DNA from: Dokdonella sp.
GTDB taxonomy: Bacteria; Pseudomonadota; Gammaproteobacteria; Xanthomonadales; Rhodanobacteraceae
Assembly: GCF_019634815.1 (NCBI RefSeq)
Contig: NZ_JAHCAP010000002.1
Coordinates: forward strand, 147,908 to 211,907
DNA length: 64,000 nt
Reading direction: 5' to 3'
Of the stretch, positions 9,296-18,667 are shown piece by piece. The notes under the pieces were generated by a model. It did not search any database. It was not told where the DNA came from and saw nothing but the letters and a program-made list of their open reading frames with translations. The position numbers and the translations under genes are program-made. Within the stretch, counting starts at the first letter, position 1, and every line of letters starts with the position of its first letter.

Positions 9296-10201
9296 ATGAA
9301 ACGATTTGTCATTGCTTGCGTGCTCGCCGCCGTGCTGGGTGGATGCCAGACGTTTGCGCCGCGCGCTGCGCGTCCGGTCGGCGCGGCCGTCCCGTCTGCG
9401 GGTGTGTTCGACAATCACGAACAGGTCTGGGCGGCGGGGGAGAACGCATCGCCAGTCGCCGCACCGCATCTGCGGGTGACAATCCTGCCGACCGACAAAC
9501 GCGACTGGACGCTCTGGCAGGTGCATCTGGACGGCGCGCAGCCCGGTGATGCGATCTGGGCCTTGCGCGAAGAGGTCGGCGCCAACGCCGGTTTCGTGCC
9601 TCATCGGGCACTGGTGGCGGTTCCTGGCACAGGCAAGGACTTCGATCCCGCGCAATGGGCGCCGCTGGATGCCTGCACCTTGAAGGTGGACAAGTCGGGG
9701 CGCAGCTACAGCGGTGATGCAGCCAGCTGTACCGTGCTCGCTCCCGGTGTCGGCGCGCAGATGGCCATGTTGCCGCTGGCAATCGAGCAGTCGGGCGAGT
9801 GGCTGCACCTGCGGCTGATGTCCGATCAGGCGCGTGGCGCAGATGCGCGCGAGGACCTGCGCCGCGTGCAGGAGTTCTCCGGCTGGGCGGCGATCAACGG
9901 CGCCGGAGCAAAGGCGACCGCGGAGAACCGTGACTGGCACATGGACCGCAGGATACGCATCGAGAATGAAGGCGGGCGCTATCGCCTGCATTGGCGCGAT
10001 GGCGCGGTTGCCGGCTATTCGCTCGGACTCGAGCGGCTCACCTATCGTGACGGCAACGTACCAGTGCTCAAGCTGTCCTTGATCGAGGACGCCAGCGGTC
10101 AGGTGCTTGCCTATGCTTGGGCCAATCCCGAGGCGACGCGCATCGGCCTCAACCTCGGTTGGGTCCAGATCGGGCTCGACCGGGTAACGCCGGCGCCTTG
10201 A
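9296..10201 (+). CDS. Lipoprotein resembling the CpcT/CpeT family
   Basis: 301 residues beginning with a lipoprotein signal peptide (LAAVLGGC, lipid on C17). The body carries [19 protein letters not shown] and [12 protein letters not shown], a pattern that resembles CpcT/CpeT-like proteins. Those were named from phycobilin lyases but occur in many non-photosynthetic bacteria with unknown roles, so the assignment is tentative and no lyase activity should be assumed. I chose the ATG at the signal peptide; the reading frame upstream is not protein-like. Confidence 0.65.
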   Translation: MKRFVIACVLAAVLGGCQTFAPRAARPVGAAVPSAGVFDNHEQVWAAGENASPVAAPHLRVTILPTDKRDWTLWQVHLDGAQPGDAIWALREEVGANAGFVPHRALVAVPGTGKDFDPAQWAPLDACTLKVDKSGRSYSGDAASCTVLAPGVGAQMAMLPLAIEQSGEWLHLRLMSDQARGADAREDLRRVQEFSGWAAINGAGAKATAENRDWHMDRRIRIENEGGRYRLHWRDGAVAGYSLGLERLTYRDGNVPVLKLSLIEDASGQVLAYAWANPEATRIGLNLGWVQIGLDRVTPAP

Positions 10202-10266
10202 ATGCCGGTGCGGCCACCGAAGGACTGCAGGTCGCGTACACCGTGATGACAAGCTTGGAGCCGGTG

Positions 10267-10599
10267 ATGGAGCAGATCAGCTGGAATGATTTCGAGAAAG
10301 TGCTGCTGGTGGCCGGCACGGTGCTGCAGGTTGAACCATTCCCGCAAGCGCGAAAGCCGGCATGGAAGATCCGGGCCGACTTCGGGCCTTATGGCCAGAA
10401 GAAGACGAGTGCGCAGGTGGTGAGCCTGTACACGCCCGAACAACTCGTCGGGCGTCAGATCGTGGGCGTGATCAACTTCCCGGAGAAGCAGATCGGTCCG
10501 TTTCGTTCCGAGTTCCTGCTCACCGGATTTCCCACCGCCGAAGGCGTCGTGCTGACCACGATCGAGCGCCGCGTGCCCGATGGCACGCGCATGGCGTGA
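10267..10599 (+). CDS. csaA: tRNA-binding domain protein CsaA
   Basis: 110 residues, exactly the CsaA size: a single OB-fold tRNA-binding domain ([20 protein letters not shown], then [18 protein letters not shown]). In Bacillus CsaA was reported as an export-related chaperone; in proteobacteria its role is unclear. The start is set by a GGAG 6 bases upstream of [12 protein letters not shown]. The gene is 65 bases after the lipoprotein and convergent, by only 3 bases, with the MBL hydrolase. Confidence 0.92.
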   Translation: MEQISWNDFEKVLLVAGTVLQVEPFPQARKPAWKIRADFGPYGQKKTSAQVVSLYTPEQLVGRQIVGVINFPEKQIGPFRSEFLLTGFPTAEGVVLTTIERRVPDGTRMA

Positions 10600-10602
10600 G
10601 TC

Positions 10603-11535
10603 TCAGGGTTTGATCGAGCGGTCGAGCCAGACGCCCAAACCCTGCGCATTGAGTTCGATGTCGATCGCAAGCAGGTCCTTGATGCGTTCGGGTGACAGGG
10701 CGCAGCCATGCTGCTGTGCGCGTTGGAGATACAACGCAGCCAGAGCGGCACGGATTGCTGCATGCCGCTCGGGGTCGGCAGCGTGGCGCTGCGCAATCGC
10801 CACCATTGCCTCGATTTGTGCGTGCAGTTCATCAGCAAGGCGACGCGGTTGCGCGATGCGACCGAAATGCGTGAGATGCACGGAATCGGGCGATAGCGCG
10901 AGCATGCGTTCGATCGAGGCATGCATCGCATCGGGCTCGAACTGAACGGGCGAGGTGGTGGGGATGACGAAGGCGCCATTGGCGCTGTCGAGTTCGCGGT
11001 AGGACAGCCCGAAGCTGTCGCCGCTGAAAAACGTGCGGCTGCGTTCGTCCCAGATCGAATGATGATGGCGCGCGTGACCTGGCGTGTCGATGCAGACCAG
11101 CGCGCGTCCGGCCAGGTCGACGGATTGGCCGTCGGTCGCGGCGACGACACGCGCGGCATCAATCGGCAAGAGCTGCCCGTAGCTGCGCTGCATCTCGGCC
11201 TCGCCATACACCGCTGTCGCGCCGGCAATGAGTTGAGCAGGGTCGATCATGTGGCGCGCGCCGCGCGCATGCACGAGCAGGCGCGCATTGGGCAAGGCCG
11301 CCATCAACTTGCCGGCACCGCCGGCATGATCCAGATGCACGTGGGTGAGGATCAGCCAGTCGACATCGGCGTTGCCCAGGCCAGCCTGCGCGAGTGCATC
11401 GAGCAGGCGCGGCGCCGAATGGTTGGTGCCGCAATCGATGAAGGCGCCGCGTCCGCTTTCGACGACGAGGTAGGCGGCATCGAAGCCCGGGCGGTGAAAG
11501 CCGGTATCGATGGTGTGGATGCCGTGGGCTGTCAT
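10603..11535 (-). CDS. MBL-fold metallohydrolase
   Basis: 310 residues with the metallo-beta-lactamase metal site THVHLDHAGG and later TPGHARHHHS and GDSFG, so a two-metal hydrolase of the glyoxalase II-like branch. The substrate is unknown. It begins 13 bases after the thiolase stop and is the last gene of the TetR-fadN-thiolase group, suggesting an accessory thioester hydrolase in fatty-acid breakdown (inference from position). Confidence 0.85.
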   Translation of the reverse strand: MTAHGIHTIDTGFHRPGFDAAYLVVESGRGAFIDCGTNHSAPRLLDALAQAGLGNADVDWLILTHVHLDHAGGAGKLMAALPNARLLVHARGARHMIDPAQLIAGATAVYGEAEMQRSYGQLLPIDAARVVAATDGQSVDLAGRALVCIDTPGHARHHHSIWDERSRTFFSGDSFGLSYRELDSANGAFVIPTTSPVQFEPDAMHASIERMLALSPDSVHLTHFGRIAQPRRLADELHAQIEAMVAIAQRHAADPERHAAIRAALAALYLQRAQQHGCALSPERIKDLLAIDIELNAQGLGVWLDRSIKP

Positions 11536-11548
11536 CGCGCGGCGTCGA

Positions 11549-12745
11549 TCACAGGGCCTCGAAGATGCCGGCAGCGCCCATGCCGGTGCCGATGCACATC
11601 GTCACCATGCCGTACTTTTGCTTGCGCCGGCGCAGGCCGTGGATCAGGGTCGCCGCACGGATCGCGCCGGTTGCGCCCAGCGGATGACCCAGCGCGATCG
11701 CGCCGCCGAGCGGGTTGACCTTGGCCGGATCGAGGCCGATGTCGTGGATCACGGCCAGCGATTGCGCGGCGAAGGCTTCGTTGAGTTCGATCCAGTCAAG
11801 CTGGTCGCGCTGGATGCCGGTCTGCGCGAGCGCCTTGGGAATCGCCGCGATCGGACCGATGCCCATGATCTGCGGCGGTACGCCGGCCACCGAGAAACCG
11901 ACGAAGCGCGCCAGCGGGGTGAGCTGGTAGCGCTTGATCGCGCTTTCGCTGGCGAGCAGCAGGGCGCCTGCACCATCGGACATCTGCGAGGAATTGCCCG
12001 CAGTGACGCTGCCGCCCATGCGAAACACCGGCTTGAGCTTGGCCAGTCCTTCGAGGCTGCTGTCCTTGCGCGGGCCTTCGTCGTGGCTGATCACGCGCGC
12101 ATCGGTCTGCGTGCCGCGCGTGGCCAGATCCGGGTAGTGGTCGTCGAGCGTGAACGGCGCGATCTCGTCGGCGAATTCACCCGCTGCGGTGGCCGCGAGT
12201 GCCCTTTGGTGTGACGTCAGTGCGAACTGGTCCTGGGCTTCGCGGCTGACCTTCCATTGTTCGGCGACCTTCTCGGCGGTGATGCCCATGCCGTAGGCGA
12301 TGTTGAGATGCTCGCTTTCAAACACGATCGGATTCATCGCGATCTTGTGCCCCATCATCGGCACCATGCTCATCGATTCGGTGCCGCCGGCGAGCATGAG
12401 ATCGGCTTCGCCCAAGCGGATCCGGTCGGCCGCCATTGCGATCGCCTGCAGGCCCGACGAGCAAAACCTGTTGATCGTGACGGCCGGCACGCTGTCGGGC
12501 AGACCCGCGAGCAGCACGCCGATGCGCGCCACGTTCATGCCTTGCTCGGCCTCGGGCATCGCGCAACCGATCACCGCATCGGTGATCTGCGCCGGGTCGA
12601 TGCCCGGCGCCCTGGCCAACACGTGGCGGAGCACGTGGGCGAGCAGGTCGTCGGGGCGGGTGTTGCGAAACACGCCACGCGGCGCCTTTCCGACCGGTGT
12701 GCGCACGGCGGCGACGATGTAGGCGTCCTGGATCTGTTTGGTCAT
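11549..12745 (-). CDS. Acetyl-CoA C-acyltransferase (thiolase)
   Basis: 398 residues. Performs the last step of beta-oxidation, thiolytic cleavage of 3-ketoacyl-CoA. The catalytic triad is visible: nucleophile C95 in [10 protein letters not shown]354 in GHPLGATG and C384 in MCIGTGMG. It follows the fadN-like gene by 114 bases in the same direction, so the two supply the last three reactions of the cycle. A biosynthetic thiolase role is possible, but the neighbours favour degradation. Confidence 0.94.
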   Translation of the reverse strand: MTKQIQDAYIVAAVRTPVGKAPRGVFRNTRPDDLLAHVLRHVLARAPGIDPAQITDAVIGCAMPEAEQGMNVARIGVLLAGLPDSVPAVTINRFCSSGLQAIAMAADRIRLGEADLMLAGGTESMSMVPMMGHKIAMNPIVFESEHLNIAYGMGITAEKVAEQWKVSREAQDQFALTSHQRALAATAAGEFADEIAPFTLDDHYPDLATRGTQTDARVISHDEGPRKDSSLEGLAKLKPVFRMGGSVTAGNSSQMSDGAGALLLASESAIKRYQLTPLARFVGFSVAGVPPQIMGIGPIAAIPKALAQTGIQRDQLDWIELNEAFAAQSLAVIHDIGLDPAKVNPLGGAIALGHPLGATGAIRAATLIHGLRRRKQKYGMVTMCIGTGMGAAGIFEAL

Positions 12746-12764
12746 GACTTGCTCCGGTAAAGCG

Positions 12765-12853
12765 GGAATCGGGAATGGGGAATCGCGTGGGGGAATTTGG
12801 ACATCACCGGCGCAAGCGCCCGCTGCCGGTTCACTCGCAGTGCACGATTCCCA
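12765..12853. repeat. Intergenic GGGAATCG-type repeat with inverted arm
   Basis: Between the thiolase and fadN-like genes lies a G-rich run with three GGGAAT units (first two at 12765-12776, third by 12785) and, 60 bases on, the inverse CGATTCCCA at 12847. Between them is a further GC-rich inverted arm pair (CCGGCGC ... GCTGCCGG). The arrangement suggests a dispersed palindromic intergenic repeat that folds in the operon mRNA. That it recurs elsewhere in the genome is inference. Confidence 0.5.
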
Positions 12854-12859
12854 TCGACA

Positions 12860-15235
12860 TCAGTTGCGCAGCGGCTTGCCGGTGGCAAGCGTGTGCGCGA
12901 TGCGCTCCTGGGTTCTGGGCATCTGCGCCAGTTCGAAGAAGTGCTTGCGCTCCAGATCGAGCAGCCACTGCTCGTCGACCTGAGCGCCGCGCTCGATCGC
13001 GCCGCCGCACAGCACGTCGCCGATGCGGCTGGCAATGACGTCGTCGTGCTCGGAGATGAAGCGGCCTTCGAGCATGTTGACCAGGGCCATCTTCAGCGTA
13101 GCCAGACCCACATCGCCGGCGACGTTGACCTGATGGGCAGGCAGCGGCGGACGATAGCCGGATTCGGCCATTGCCGTGGCGACCGCCTTGGCCACGTGCA
13201 GCAGTTCGAAGCCGTTGAAGACGATCACATCGTCGGGACGCAACAGCCCCAGGGCCTTGGCCTCGAAGGCACTGCCCGAGGCCTTCGCCTGCGCGACGAC
13301 CTCGAACATGCGCTTGATCTCTGGGAACACGTCGCCATCGGCCGCTCGCTGCGACGCGCGTACCGCGATCTCCTTGAGCCCGCCGCCGGCCGGGAGCAAA
13401 CCGACACCGGCCTCGACCAGGCCGATGTAGCTTTCCAGCGCCGCCACCGTGCGCGCGCAGTGCATCTGGAACTCGCAGCCACCGCCGAGCGCGAGGCCAC
13501 GGATCGCGGCGACCACCGGCACTTGTGCATATTTGATGCGCAGGCTGGTCTTCTGGAAGTTGGCGATCATCGATTCGAGCTTGGCAATCTGTCCGGACTG
13601 GACGAAACCGAGCATGCCCTTGAGATCGGCGCCGGCAGAAAACGCCTTGTCGCTGTCTTGCCAGATCACCACGGCCTTGAGCTGCTGCTCGGCGAAGTCG
13701 ATCGCCTGCTGGATGCCATCGAGCACGGCATCGTTTACGGTGTTCATCTTGGTCTTGAACGAGAGGATGCCGACGCCGTCATTGCCGAGTGACCACAGTC
13801 GCACGCCCTCGTTTTCCCACAGCGTCTTGCCGCTGTCGAAGCGCTCGCCGAGCAGCGGGTCGGGGAACAGCTGACGCGCGTAGACCGGGTGCGCCGAACG
13901 CGGCAGGTACTGTTCGCGCTGGGGTGACCATGAACCTTCGGCGTGGTGCACGCCATCGACCTTGGCGACCCATTCGGGAAGTGGCGCCTTGCTCATGGCC
14001 TTGCCTGCGGCAATGTCGGCTTCGATCCAGCGTGCGATCTGTGCCCAGCCGGCTGCCTGCCAGGTTTCGAAGGGGCCTTGCTTCCAGCCATAGCCCCAGC
14101 GGATCGCGAAATCGACATCACGCGCCGTTTCGGCAATGGCAGCGAGCTGGCAGGCGCAGTAATGGAACAGATCGCGGAACACCGCCCACAGGAACTGCGC
14201 CTGCGTGTCGTGCGAATCGTGCAGCTTGGCGAAGCGCTCGGCCGGGTTCTTGAGTGCGAGGATCGCCGCGACTTCGTCGGAAGGCTTGGCGCCCGAGGCG
14301 ACATAGTCCTGCTTGGCCAGATCGAGCACGACGATGTCCTTGCCGCGCTTGGTGTAGATGCCGGCGCCGCTCTTCTGGCCGAGTGCGCCCTTGTCGATCA
14401 GGGCAGCGAGCCATGCCGGCGACTGGAAGTGTCCATGCCAGGGGTCGTCGGGCAGGGTATCGGCCATGGTCTTGATCACATGCGCCATGGTGTCCAGGCC
14501 CACCACGTCGGCGGTGCGATAGGTGGCGCTCTTGGGCCGGCCGATGGCTGGGCCGGTGAGGGCATCGGCGAGATCGAAGGGCAGGCCAAACTGGGCCGTG
14601 TGGTGCATGGTGGCGAGGATCGAGAACACGCCGATGCGGTTGCCGATGAAGTTGGGCGTGTCCTTGGCACGCACAACGCCCTTGCCGAGCGTGGTGGTGA
14701 GAAAGCTTTCCAGACCGTCGAGCACGCCGGGGTTGGTTTGGCTGTCGGCGATCAGTTCGACCAGATGCATGTAGCGCGGCGGATTGAAGAAGTGCACGCC
14801 CGCGAAGCGGGCCCGCAATGCGGCTGGCAGGGCCTGGGCGAGTGCTTCGATGTGCAGGCCGGAGGTATTGCTCGCAATCACTGCAGAATCAGATAGATGC
14901 GGAGCAATCTTGTTGTAAAGATCGAGCTTCCAGTCGAGCCGTTCGGCAATGGCCTCGATGACCAGATCGCAGCCGCGCAGCTGCGCCAGATGCTCGTCGT
15001 AGTTGGCGGGCGTGATCGCGGCGAGTTTGGCCTTGTCGGCCAGCGGTACCGGCGAGAGCTTGCCTAGATGGGCAATCGCCTTGAGGGCGATACCGTTTTT
15101 GTCACCTTCCTTTGCAGGCAGGTCGAACAGCAAGGTGGGAATGTCGGCATTGGCGAAATGGGCAGCGATCTGCGCACCCATGACGCCGGCGCCGAGCACG
15201 GCGACTTGGCGGATGTTCAAGCGGGGGTTGGTCAT
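12860..15235 (-). CDS. FadN-type 3-hydroxyacyl-CoA dehydrogenase / enoyl-CoA hydratase
   Basis: A 791-residue fusion with hydroxyacyl-CoA dehydrogenase first (Rossmann VLGAGVMGAQIAAHFANAD near residue 12) and enoyl-CoA hydratase second (GADLKGMLG, then RGLALGGGCEFQMHCA). This is the reverse of E. coli FadB and matches FadN-like proteins. It would hydrate enoyl-CoA and oxidise 3-hydroxyacyl-CoA to the thiolase substrate. It sits 54 bases after the TetR gene on the same strand. No acyl-CoA dehydrogenase is in the window, so the first oxidation must be encoded elsewhere. Confidence 0.93.
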   Translation of the reverse strand: MTNPRLNIRQVAVLGAGVMGAQIAAHFANADIPTLLFDLPAKEGDKNGIALKAIAHLGKLSPVPLADKAKLAAITPANYDEHLAQLRGCDLVIEAIAERLDWKLDLYNKIAPHLSDSAVIASNTSGLHIEALAQALPAALRARFAGVHFFNPPRYMHLVELIADSQTNPGVLDGLESFLTTTLGKGVVRAKDTPNFIGNRIGVFSILATMHHTAQFGLPFDLADALTGPAIGRPKSATYRTADVVGLDTMAHVIKTMADTLPDDPWHGHFQSPAWLAALIDKGALGQKSGAGIYTKRGKDIVVLDLAKQDYVASGAKPSDEVAAILALKNPAERFAKLHDSHDTQAQFLWAVFRDLFHYCACQLAAIAETARDVDFAIRWGYGWKQGPFETWQAAGWAQIARWIEADIAAGKAMSKAPLPEWVAKVDGVHHAEGSWSPQREQYLPRSAHPVYARQLFPDPLLGERFDSGKTLWENEGVRLWSLGNDGVGILSFKTKMNTVNDAVLDGIQQAIDFAEQQLKAVVIWQDSDKAFSAGADLKGMLGFVQSGQIAKLESMIANFQKTSLRIKYAQVPVVAAIRGLALGGGCEFQMHCARTVAALESYIGLVEAGVGLLPAGGGLKEIAVRASQRAADGDVFPEIKRMFEVVAQAKASGSAFEAKALGLLRPDDVIVFNGFELLHVAKAVATAMAESGYRPPLPAHQVNVAGDVGLATLKMALVNMLEGRFISEHDDVIASRIGDVLCGGAIERGAQVDEQWLLDLERKHFFELAQMPRTQERIAHTLATGKPLRN

Positions 15236-15289
15236 CGGAAGGGCTCCGGTAGCGATTTGCGGAAAACTCAGGATCGGAAAACGGGGGGC

Positions 15290-15913
15290 TCAGCCGGGGC
15301 TCGGCGGGGCGCGCAGCCCGGCGGCGGCAAAGGTGATGAGGTGGCTGACCGCCTGGCGGCGATGGCTCTCCTCGCTGGTGGCAGCGCGACGCTTGATGAT
15401 GCCGAAATCTGCCATCGCATAGGTCACCGCGCCGGCGAGGATGTCCAGGCGCCAATACAGCTCTTCCTTGCCCAGATGCGGCAGCAGGCGCGCGAAAACC
15501 TGGGCGAATTCACGCAGCACGTGGCCGTAGTTGTCGGACAGGAAGCGGCGCAGCCGCTCGTCGTGCTCGGCATAGGCGCGCGCCAGCACGCGCACGAAGG
15601 CAGCGCCGCCCTGACTGTGCAGCGACTGGTTGAGCGCCGGGCGGATGAAGGCATCGAGCACGGTTTCGAGGTCGGTATTCGCGGCCTTGGCGAGTGCTGC
15701 AAGGCGCTCGCGGTTGAGTTCGTCCAGGCGGCGGCGAAAAACCTCTTCGATGAGTCCGTCCTTGGAACCGAAGTGGTAGTTGACAGCGGCCAGGTTCACC
15801 TTGGCCGTGGCGGTGACTTGGCGCAGCGAAGCGCCCGCAAATCCGTGACGGGCGAACAGCGCTTCGGCGACGCCGAGAATTCGCTCGCGGGTTGAAAAAT
15901 TGGTCTGTGCCAT
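15290..15913 (-). CDS. TetR-family regulator of fatty-acid degradation
   Basis: 207 residues. The N-terminal TetR helix-turn-helix is clear (ILGVAEALFARHGFAGAS, VNLAAVNYHFGSKDGLI, about residues 12-55), followed by an all-helical ligand domain with no recognisable ligand motif. As first gene of the fadN-thiolase cluster, with a perfect palindrome 22 bases upstream, it most likely represses its own operon and responds to an acyl-CoA, as PsrA/FadR-type TetR proteins do. The effector is inferred. Confidence 0.88.
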   Translation of the reverse strand: MAQTNFSTRERILGVAEALFARHGFAGASLRQVTATAKVNLAAVNYHFGSKDGLIEEVFRRRLDELNRERLAALAKAANTDLETVLDAFIRPALNQSLHSQGGAAFVRVLARAYAEHDERLRRFLSDNYGHVLREFAQVFARLLPHLGKEELYWRLDILAGAVTYAMADFGIIKRRAATSEESHRRQAVSHLITFAAAGLRAPPSPG

Positions 15914-15934
15914 CGGCGGGCGACTGGATCTGGC

Positions 15935-15950
15935 TCAAACGATCGTTTGA
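15935..15950. promoter_or_regulatory. TetR operator palindrome
   Basis: TCAAACGATCGTTTGA is a perfect 16-bp palindrome, 22 bases upstream of the TetR start codon. The outer TCAAAC/GTTTGA arms are typical of operators of fatty-acid-responsive TetR proteins. A lone TCAAAC half-site lies at 15976-15981. The site is in the intergenic region shared with ndk, but its position suits repression of the TetR-fadN operon. Confidence 0.75.
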
Positions 15951-15998
15951 ATCATAGGCGTGGCCCTGGCGATGGTCAAACGCGAGTCCCGCGGCGGG

Positions 15999-16028
15999 CT
16001 GCCATCTTGTCGGCAAATTCGCTAGAAT
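15999..16028 (+). promoter_or_regulatory. Putative sigma-70 promoter of ndk
   Basis: CTGCCA at 15999-16004 and TAGAAT at 16023-16028 with an 18-bp spacer, about 100 bases before ndk. The -10 is good and the -35 weak. No intervening gene is seen. Confidence 0.4.
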
Positions 16029-16130
16029 CCACCACGATAATGTGGTCTAAGCCTGCGGATTGGCGCAGGTTTGCCCGCTCCGCCCACCCGGGCGGTCCCC
16101 TGACAACCTACCATTCGGAGACACCGGCCC

Positions 16131-16556
16131 ATGGCGCTGGAGCGCACCCTGTCCATCATCAAACCCGATGCCGTTGCCAAGAACGTGATCGGCGAAATCT
16201 ATTCCCGCTTCGAGAAGGCCGGCTTGCGCATTGTCGCGGCCAAGATGAAGCAGCTCTCGCGTGCCGATGCCGAAGGCTTCTATGCCGTGCATCGCGAACG
16301 TCCGTTCTTCAAGCCGCTGGTCGATTTCATGATCTCCGGACCGGTGATGATCCAGGCGCTTGAAGGCGAGAACGCGATCGCGAGGAACCGCGAACTCATG
16401 GGTGCGACCAACCCGAAGGACGCGGCGCCCGGCACGATCCGCGCCGATTTCGCGCAATCGATCGACGCCAATGCGGTGCATGGCTCCGATGGCGCCGATA
16501 CGGCAAAAGTCGAAATCGCGTACTTCTTCACCGATTCGGAACTGTGCGCCCGTTAA
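16131..16556 (+). CDS. ndk: Nucleoside diphosphate kinase
   Basis: 141 residues. Transfers the gamma-phosphate of ATP to nucleoside diphosphates through a phosphohistidine, here H117 in NAVHGSD. Other conserved parts are [12 protein letters not shown] at the start, the substrate-binding [14 protein letters not shown] and the [13 protein letters not shown] loop. Length and all active-site residues are normal. The rlmN gene starts 10 bases later, a common pairing in gammaproteobacteria. Confidence 0.98.
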   Translation: MALERTLSIIKPDAVAKNVIGEIYSRFEKAGLRIVAAKMKQLSRADAEGFYAVHRERPFFKPLVDFMISGPVMIQALEGENAIARNRELMGATNPKDAAPGTIRADFAQSIDANAVHGSDGADTAKVEIAYFFTDSELCAR

Positions 16557-16566
16557 GGTCGACATC

Positions 16567-17745
16567 GTGAACCAGTCCGCACTCCCGCCAGCGACGACCG
16601 ACGCCCCGACCGTGGTGCGGCCGGTTGCTGCTGGCGTGGGCGCCAAGGTCAACCTGTTCGAACACGATCGCAACGGGCTGCGCGCACTGTTCGCGCAGCT
16701 CGGCGAGAAGCCATACCGCGCCGATCAGGTGATGAAGTGGATCTACCACCGTCACGTCACCGATTTCGCGCAGATGACCGACATCGGCAAGGCCTTGCGC
16801 GACAAGCTCGATGCAGCCTTCGAGATCGTGCCGCCGAAGGCCTTGTTCGAGAAGCAGGCCAACGATGGCACCTACAAGTGGCTGCTTGGCATGGATGGTG
16901 GCAACGCGATCGAGTCGGTATTCATTCCGGAAACCTCGCGCGGCACCTTGTGCGTGTCTTCGCAGGTGGGCTGCGCGCTCGCCTGCCAGTTCTGTTCGAC
17001 CGGAGCGCAGGGTTTCAATCGCAATCTTGCCGCCGCCGAGATCACCGGCCAGGTGTGGGTCGCGGCGCGTCATCTGGGCAACGTACCGCATCACCAGCGC
17101 AAGCTCACCAATGTGGTGATGATGGGCATGGGTGAGCCGTTGCTCAATTTCGACAATGTCGTCACCGCGATGAACGTGATGCGGGACGATCTCGGATTCG
17201 GCCTCGCCAACAAGCGCGTCACGCTGTCGACCGCAGGTTTGGTGCCGATGATCGACAAACTTGCGCAAGCCAGCGATGTGTCGCTGGCGGTGTCGCTGCA
17301 TGCGCCCAATGATGAATTGCGCAGTGAACTGATGCCGATCAACCGCAAGTATCCGATCAAGGACCTGATCGATGCCTGTGTGCGCTACACCCAACGCAAG
17401 GCGCGCACCACGATCACCTTCGAGTACACCATGCTCAAGGGCATCAATGACCAGCCCGAGCATGCGCGCCAGCTGATCAAGCTGATGCGCAAGGTTCCTT
17501 CGAAAGTCAATCTGATTCCATTCAATCCGTTCTTCGGCACGCGCTTCGAGCGTTCCGAGGAAACCGTGATCCGCGCGTTCCAGAAGATCCTGCTCGATGC
17601 CGATGTGCTCACGATGGTGCGCCGCACCCGCGGCGACGACATCGATGCGGCCTGCGGCCAGCTCAAGGGACAGGTCGTCGATCGCACGCGTCGCCAGGCC
17701 GAGTTCCGACGCAAGCTCGAACAGGGGATTTCGCATGTCGCTTGA
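16567..17745 (+). CDS. rlmN: Dual-specificity 23S rRNA/tRNA adenine C2-methyltransferase
   Basis: A radical-SAM enzyme of 392 residues that methylates C2 of A2503 in 23S rRNA and of A37 in some tRNAs. The CxxxCxxC iron-sulfur motif is CALACQFC, with GAQGFNRNL after it and the MGMGEPLLN segment of the family. I place the start at GTG ([11 protein letters not shown]), 10 bases after ndk; a longer reading would run inside ndk. The C-terminal [15 protein letters not shown] stretch carries the conserved catalytic cysteine. It overlaps the next start by 11 bases. Confidence 0.96.
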   Translation: MNQSALPPATTDAPTVVRPVAAGVGAKVNLFEHDRNGLRALFAQLGEKPYRADQVMKWIYHRHVTDFAQMTDIGKALRDKLDAAFEIVPPKALFEKQANDGTYKWLLGMDGGNAIESVFIPETSRGTLCVSSQVGCALACQFCSTGAQGFNRNLAAAEITGQVWVAARHLGNVPHHQRKLTNVVMMGMGEPLLNFDNVVTAMNVMRDDLGFGLANKRVTLSTAGLVPMIDKLAQASDVSLAVSLHAPNDELRSELMPINRKYPIKDLIDACVRYTQRKARTTITFEYTMLKGINDQPEHARQLIKLMRKVPSKVNLIPFNPFFGTRFERSEETVIRAFQKILLDADVLTMVRRTRGDDIDAACGQLKGQVVDRTRRQAEFRRKLEQGISHVA

Positions 17746-18511
17746 CCGACTCCTGCTCGGCGTATCGATTGCCTTGGCGGCGCTTGCGCTGGGAGGCTGC
17801 GGCAAATCGGGCTCGAGCCCGGTGCGCAAGGAGAGCGCCCAGACGCAGAAGACCGAGGCTGCGCGCATTCACACCGAACTCGGCCAGAAGTATCTGCAGC
17901 AGGGCAAGGCCGAAGTGGCGCTGGAAAAACTGCAGAAGGCACTGCAGTTCGACCCCGACTATGTCAACGCACATACCGTGATTGCGGTGCTTTACGAAAG
18001 CATCAACGATCTGCCCAAGGCCGAGGAACACTATCGCCGCGCGGTCGAACTCAAGCCCAAGGGTGGCGCCGAGAACAACAACTACGGCCGTTTCCTCTGC
18101 GAGCGTGGCCGCTATGACGATGCGCAGGCTTATTTCACCAAGGCCCTTGCCGATCCGTTCTACGACACGCCGGCGCTGGCGATGAGCAATGCCGGCACCT
18201 GCCTCGCGCGTGCAGGCAAGACCGATGCGGCCGAGAAAATGCTGCGCGAGGCGCTGGCGCTCAATGGGCACGACGCCTCGGCGCTGCTGGCGATGGGCAG
18301 CGTGCTCTACGCCAAGGGCGACTACTTCAACGCGCGTGGCTTCCTGCAGCGTTACGAATCGATCGGCGCACCGCAGCCTGCCGCGCTCATGCTCGGCCGC
18401 AATATCGAGTTGCAACTGAAGAATGCAGCGGGCGCGAGCGAGTATTCGCGCAAGCTGATCCGCGATTTTCCCAAGTCGGCGGAAGCGCTATCGCTCGGCA
18501 GCAAGGGCTGA
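17735..18511 (+). CDS. pilW: Type IV pilus biogenesis/stability lipoprotein PilW (PilF)
   Basis: 258 residues: lipoprotein signal peptide with lipobox ALGGC (C22), then about six TPR units ([46 protein letters not shown] and so on). In the family this outer-membrane lipoprotein (PilF/PilW) is needed for assembly of the PilQ secretin. Its place between rlmN and a RodZ-like gene matches the conserved gammaproteobacterial order. It overlaps rlmN by 11 bases, so the two are probably coupled. Confidence 0.92.
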   Translation: MSLDRLLLGVSIALAALALGGCGKSGSSPVRKESAQTQKTEAARIHTELGQKYLQQGKAEVALEKLQKALQFDPDYVNAHTVIAVLYESINDLPKAEEHYRRAVELKPKGGAENNNYGRFLCERGRYDDAQAYFTKALADPFYDTPALAMSNAGTCLARAGKTDAAEKMLREALALNGHDASALLAMGSVLYAKGDYFNARGFLQRYESIGAPQPAALMLGRNIELQLKNAAGASEYSRKLIRDFPKSAEALSLGSKG

Positions 18512-18583
18512 GCAATGCGCGAAGGCGAGTTTCGATCCATCGAAGCGACTGTGGCGGAGACGGCAAGGGTATGCACACAACCG

Positions 18584-18605
18584 GCTTCGGCGGGGGTGCC
18601 GAAGC
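18584..18605. other. Hairpin between pilW and rodZ
   Basis: Perfect 8-bp arms GCTTCGGC / GCCGAAGC with a 6-base G-rich loop and no T-run. It lies in the 156-base stretch before the preferred rodZ start, which argues that this stretch is a leader and not coding. Its function is unknown. Confidence 0.45.
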
Positions 18606-18667
18606 AGACAGAATCATGCAAGGCCGCGGGACACCAGATGGTGCTGCCGCTGCGCGAGGAACACTCT

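Noticed and set aside
18515..18667. N-terminal extension of RodZ from an upstream ATG
   Set aside because: The extra 51 residues are unlike RodZ and include a perfect hairpin; the GTG with GAGG is better placed. Not excluded experimentally.
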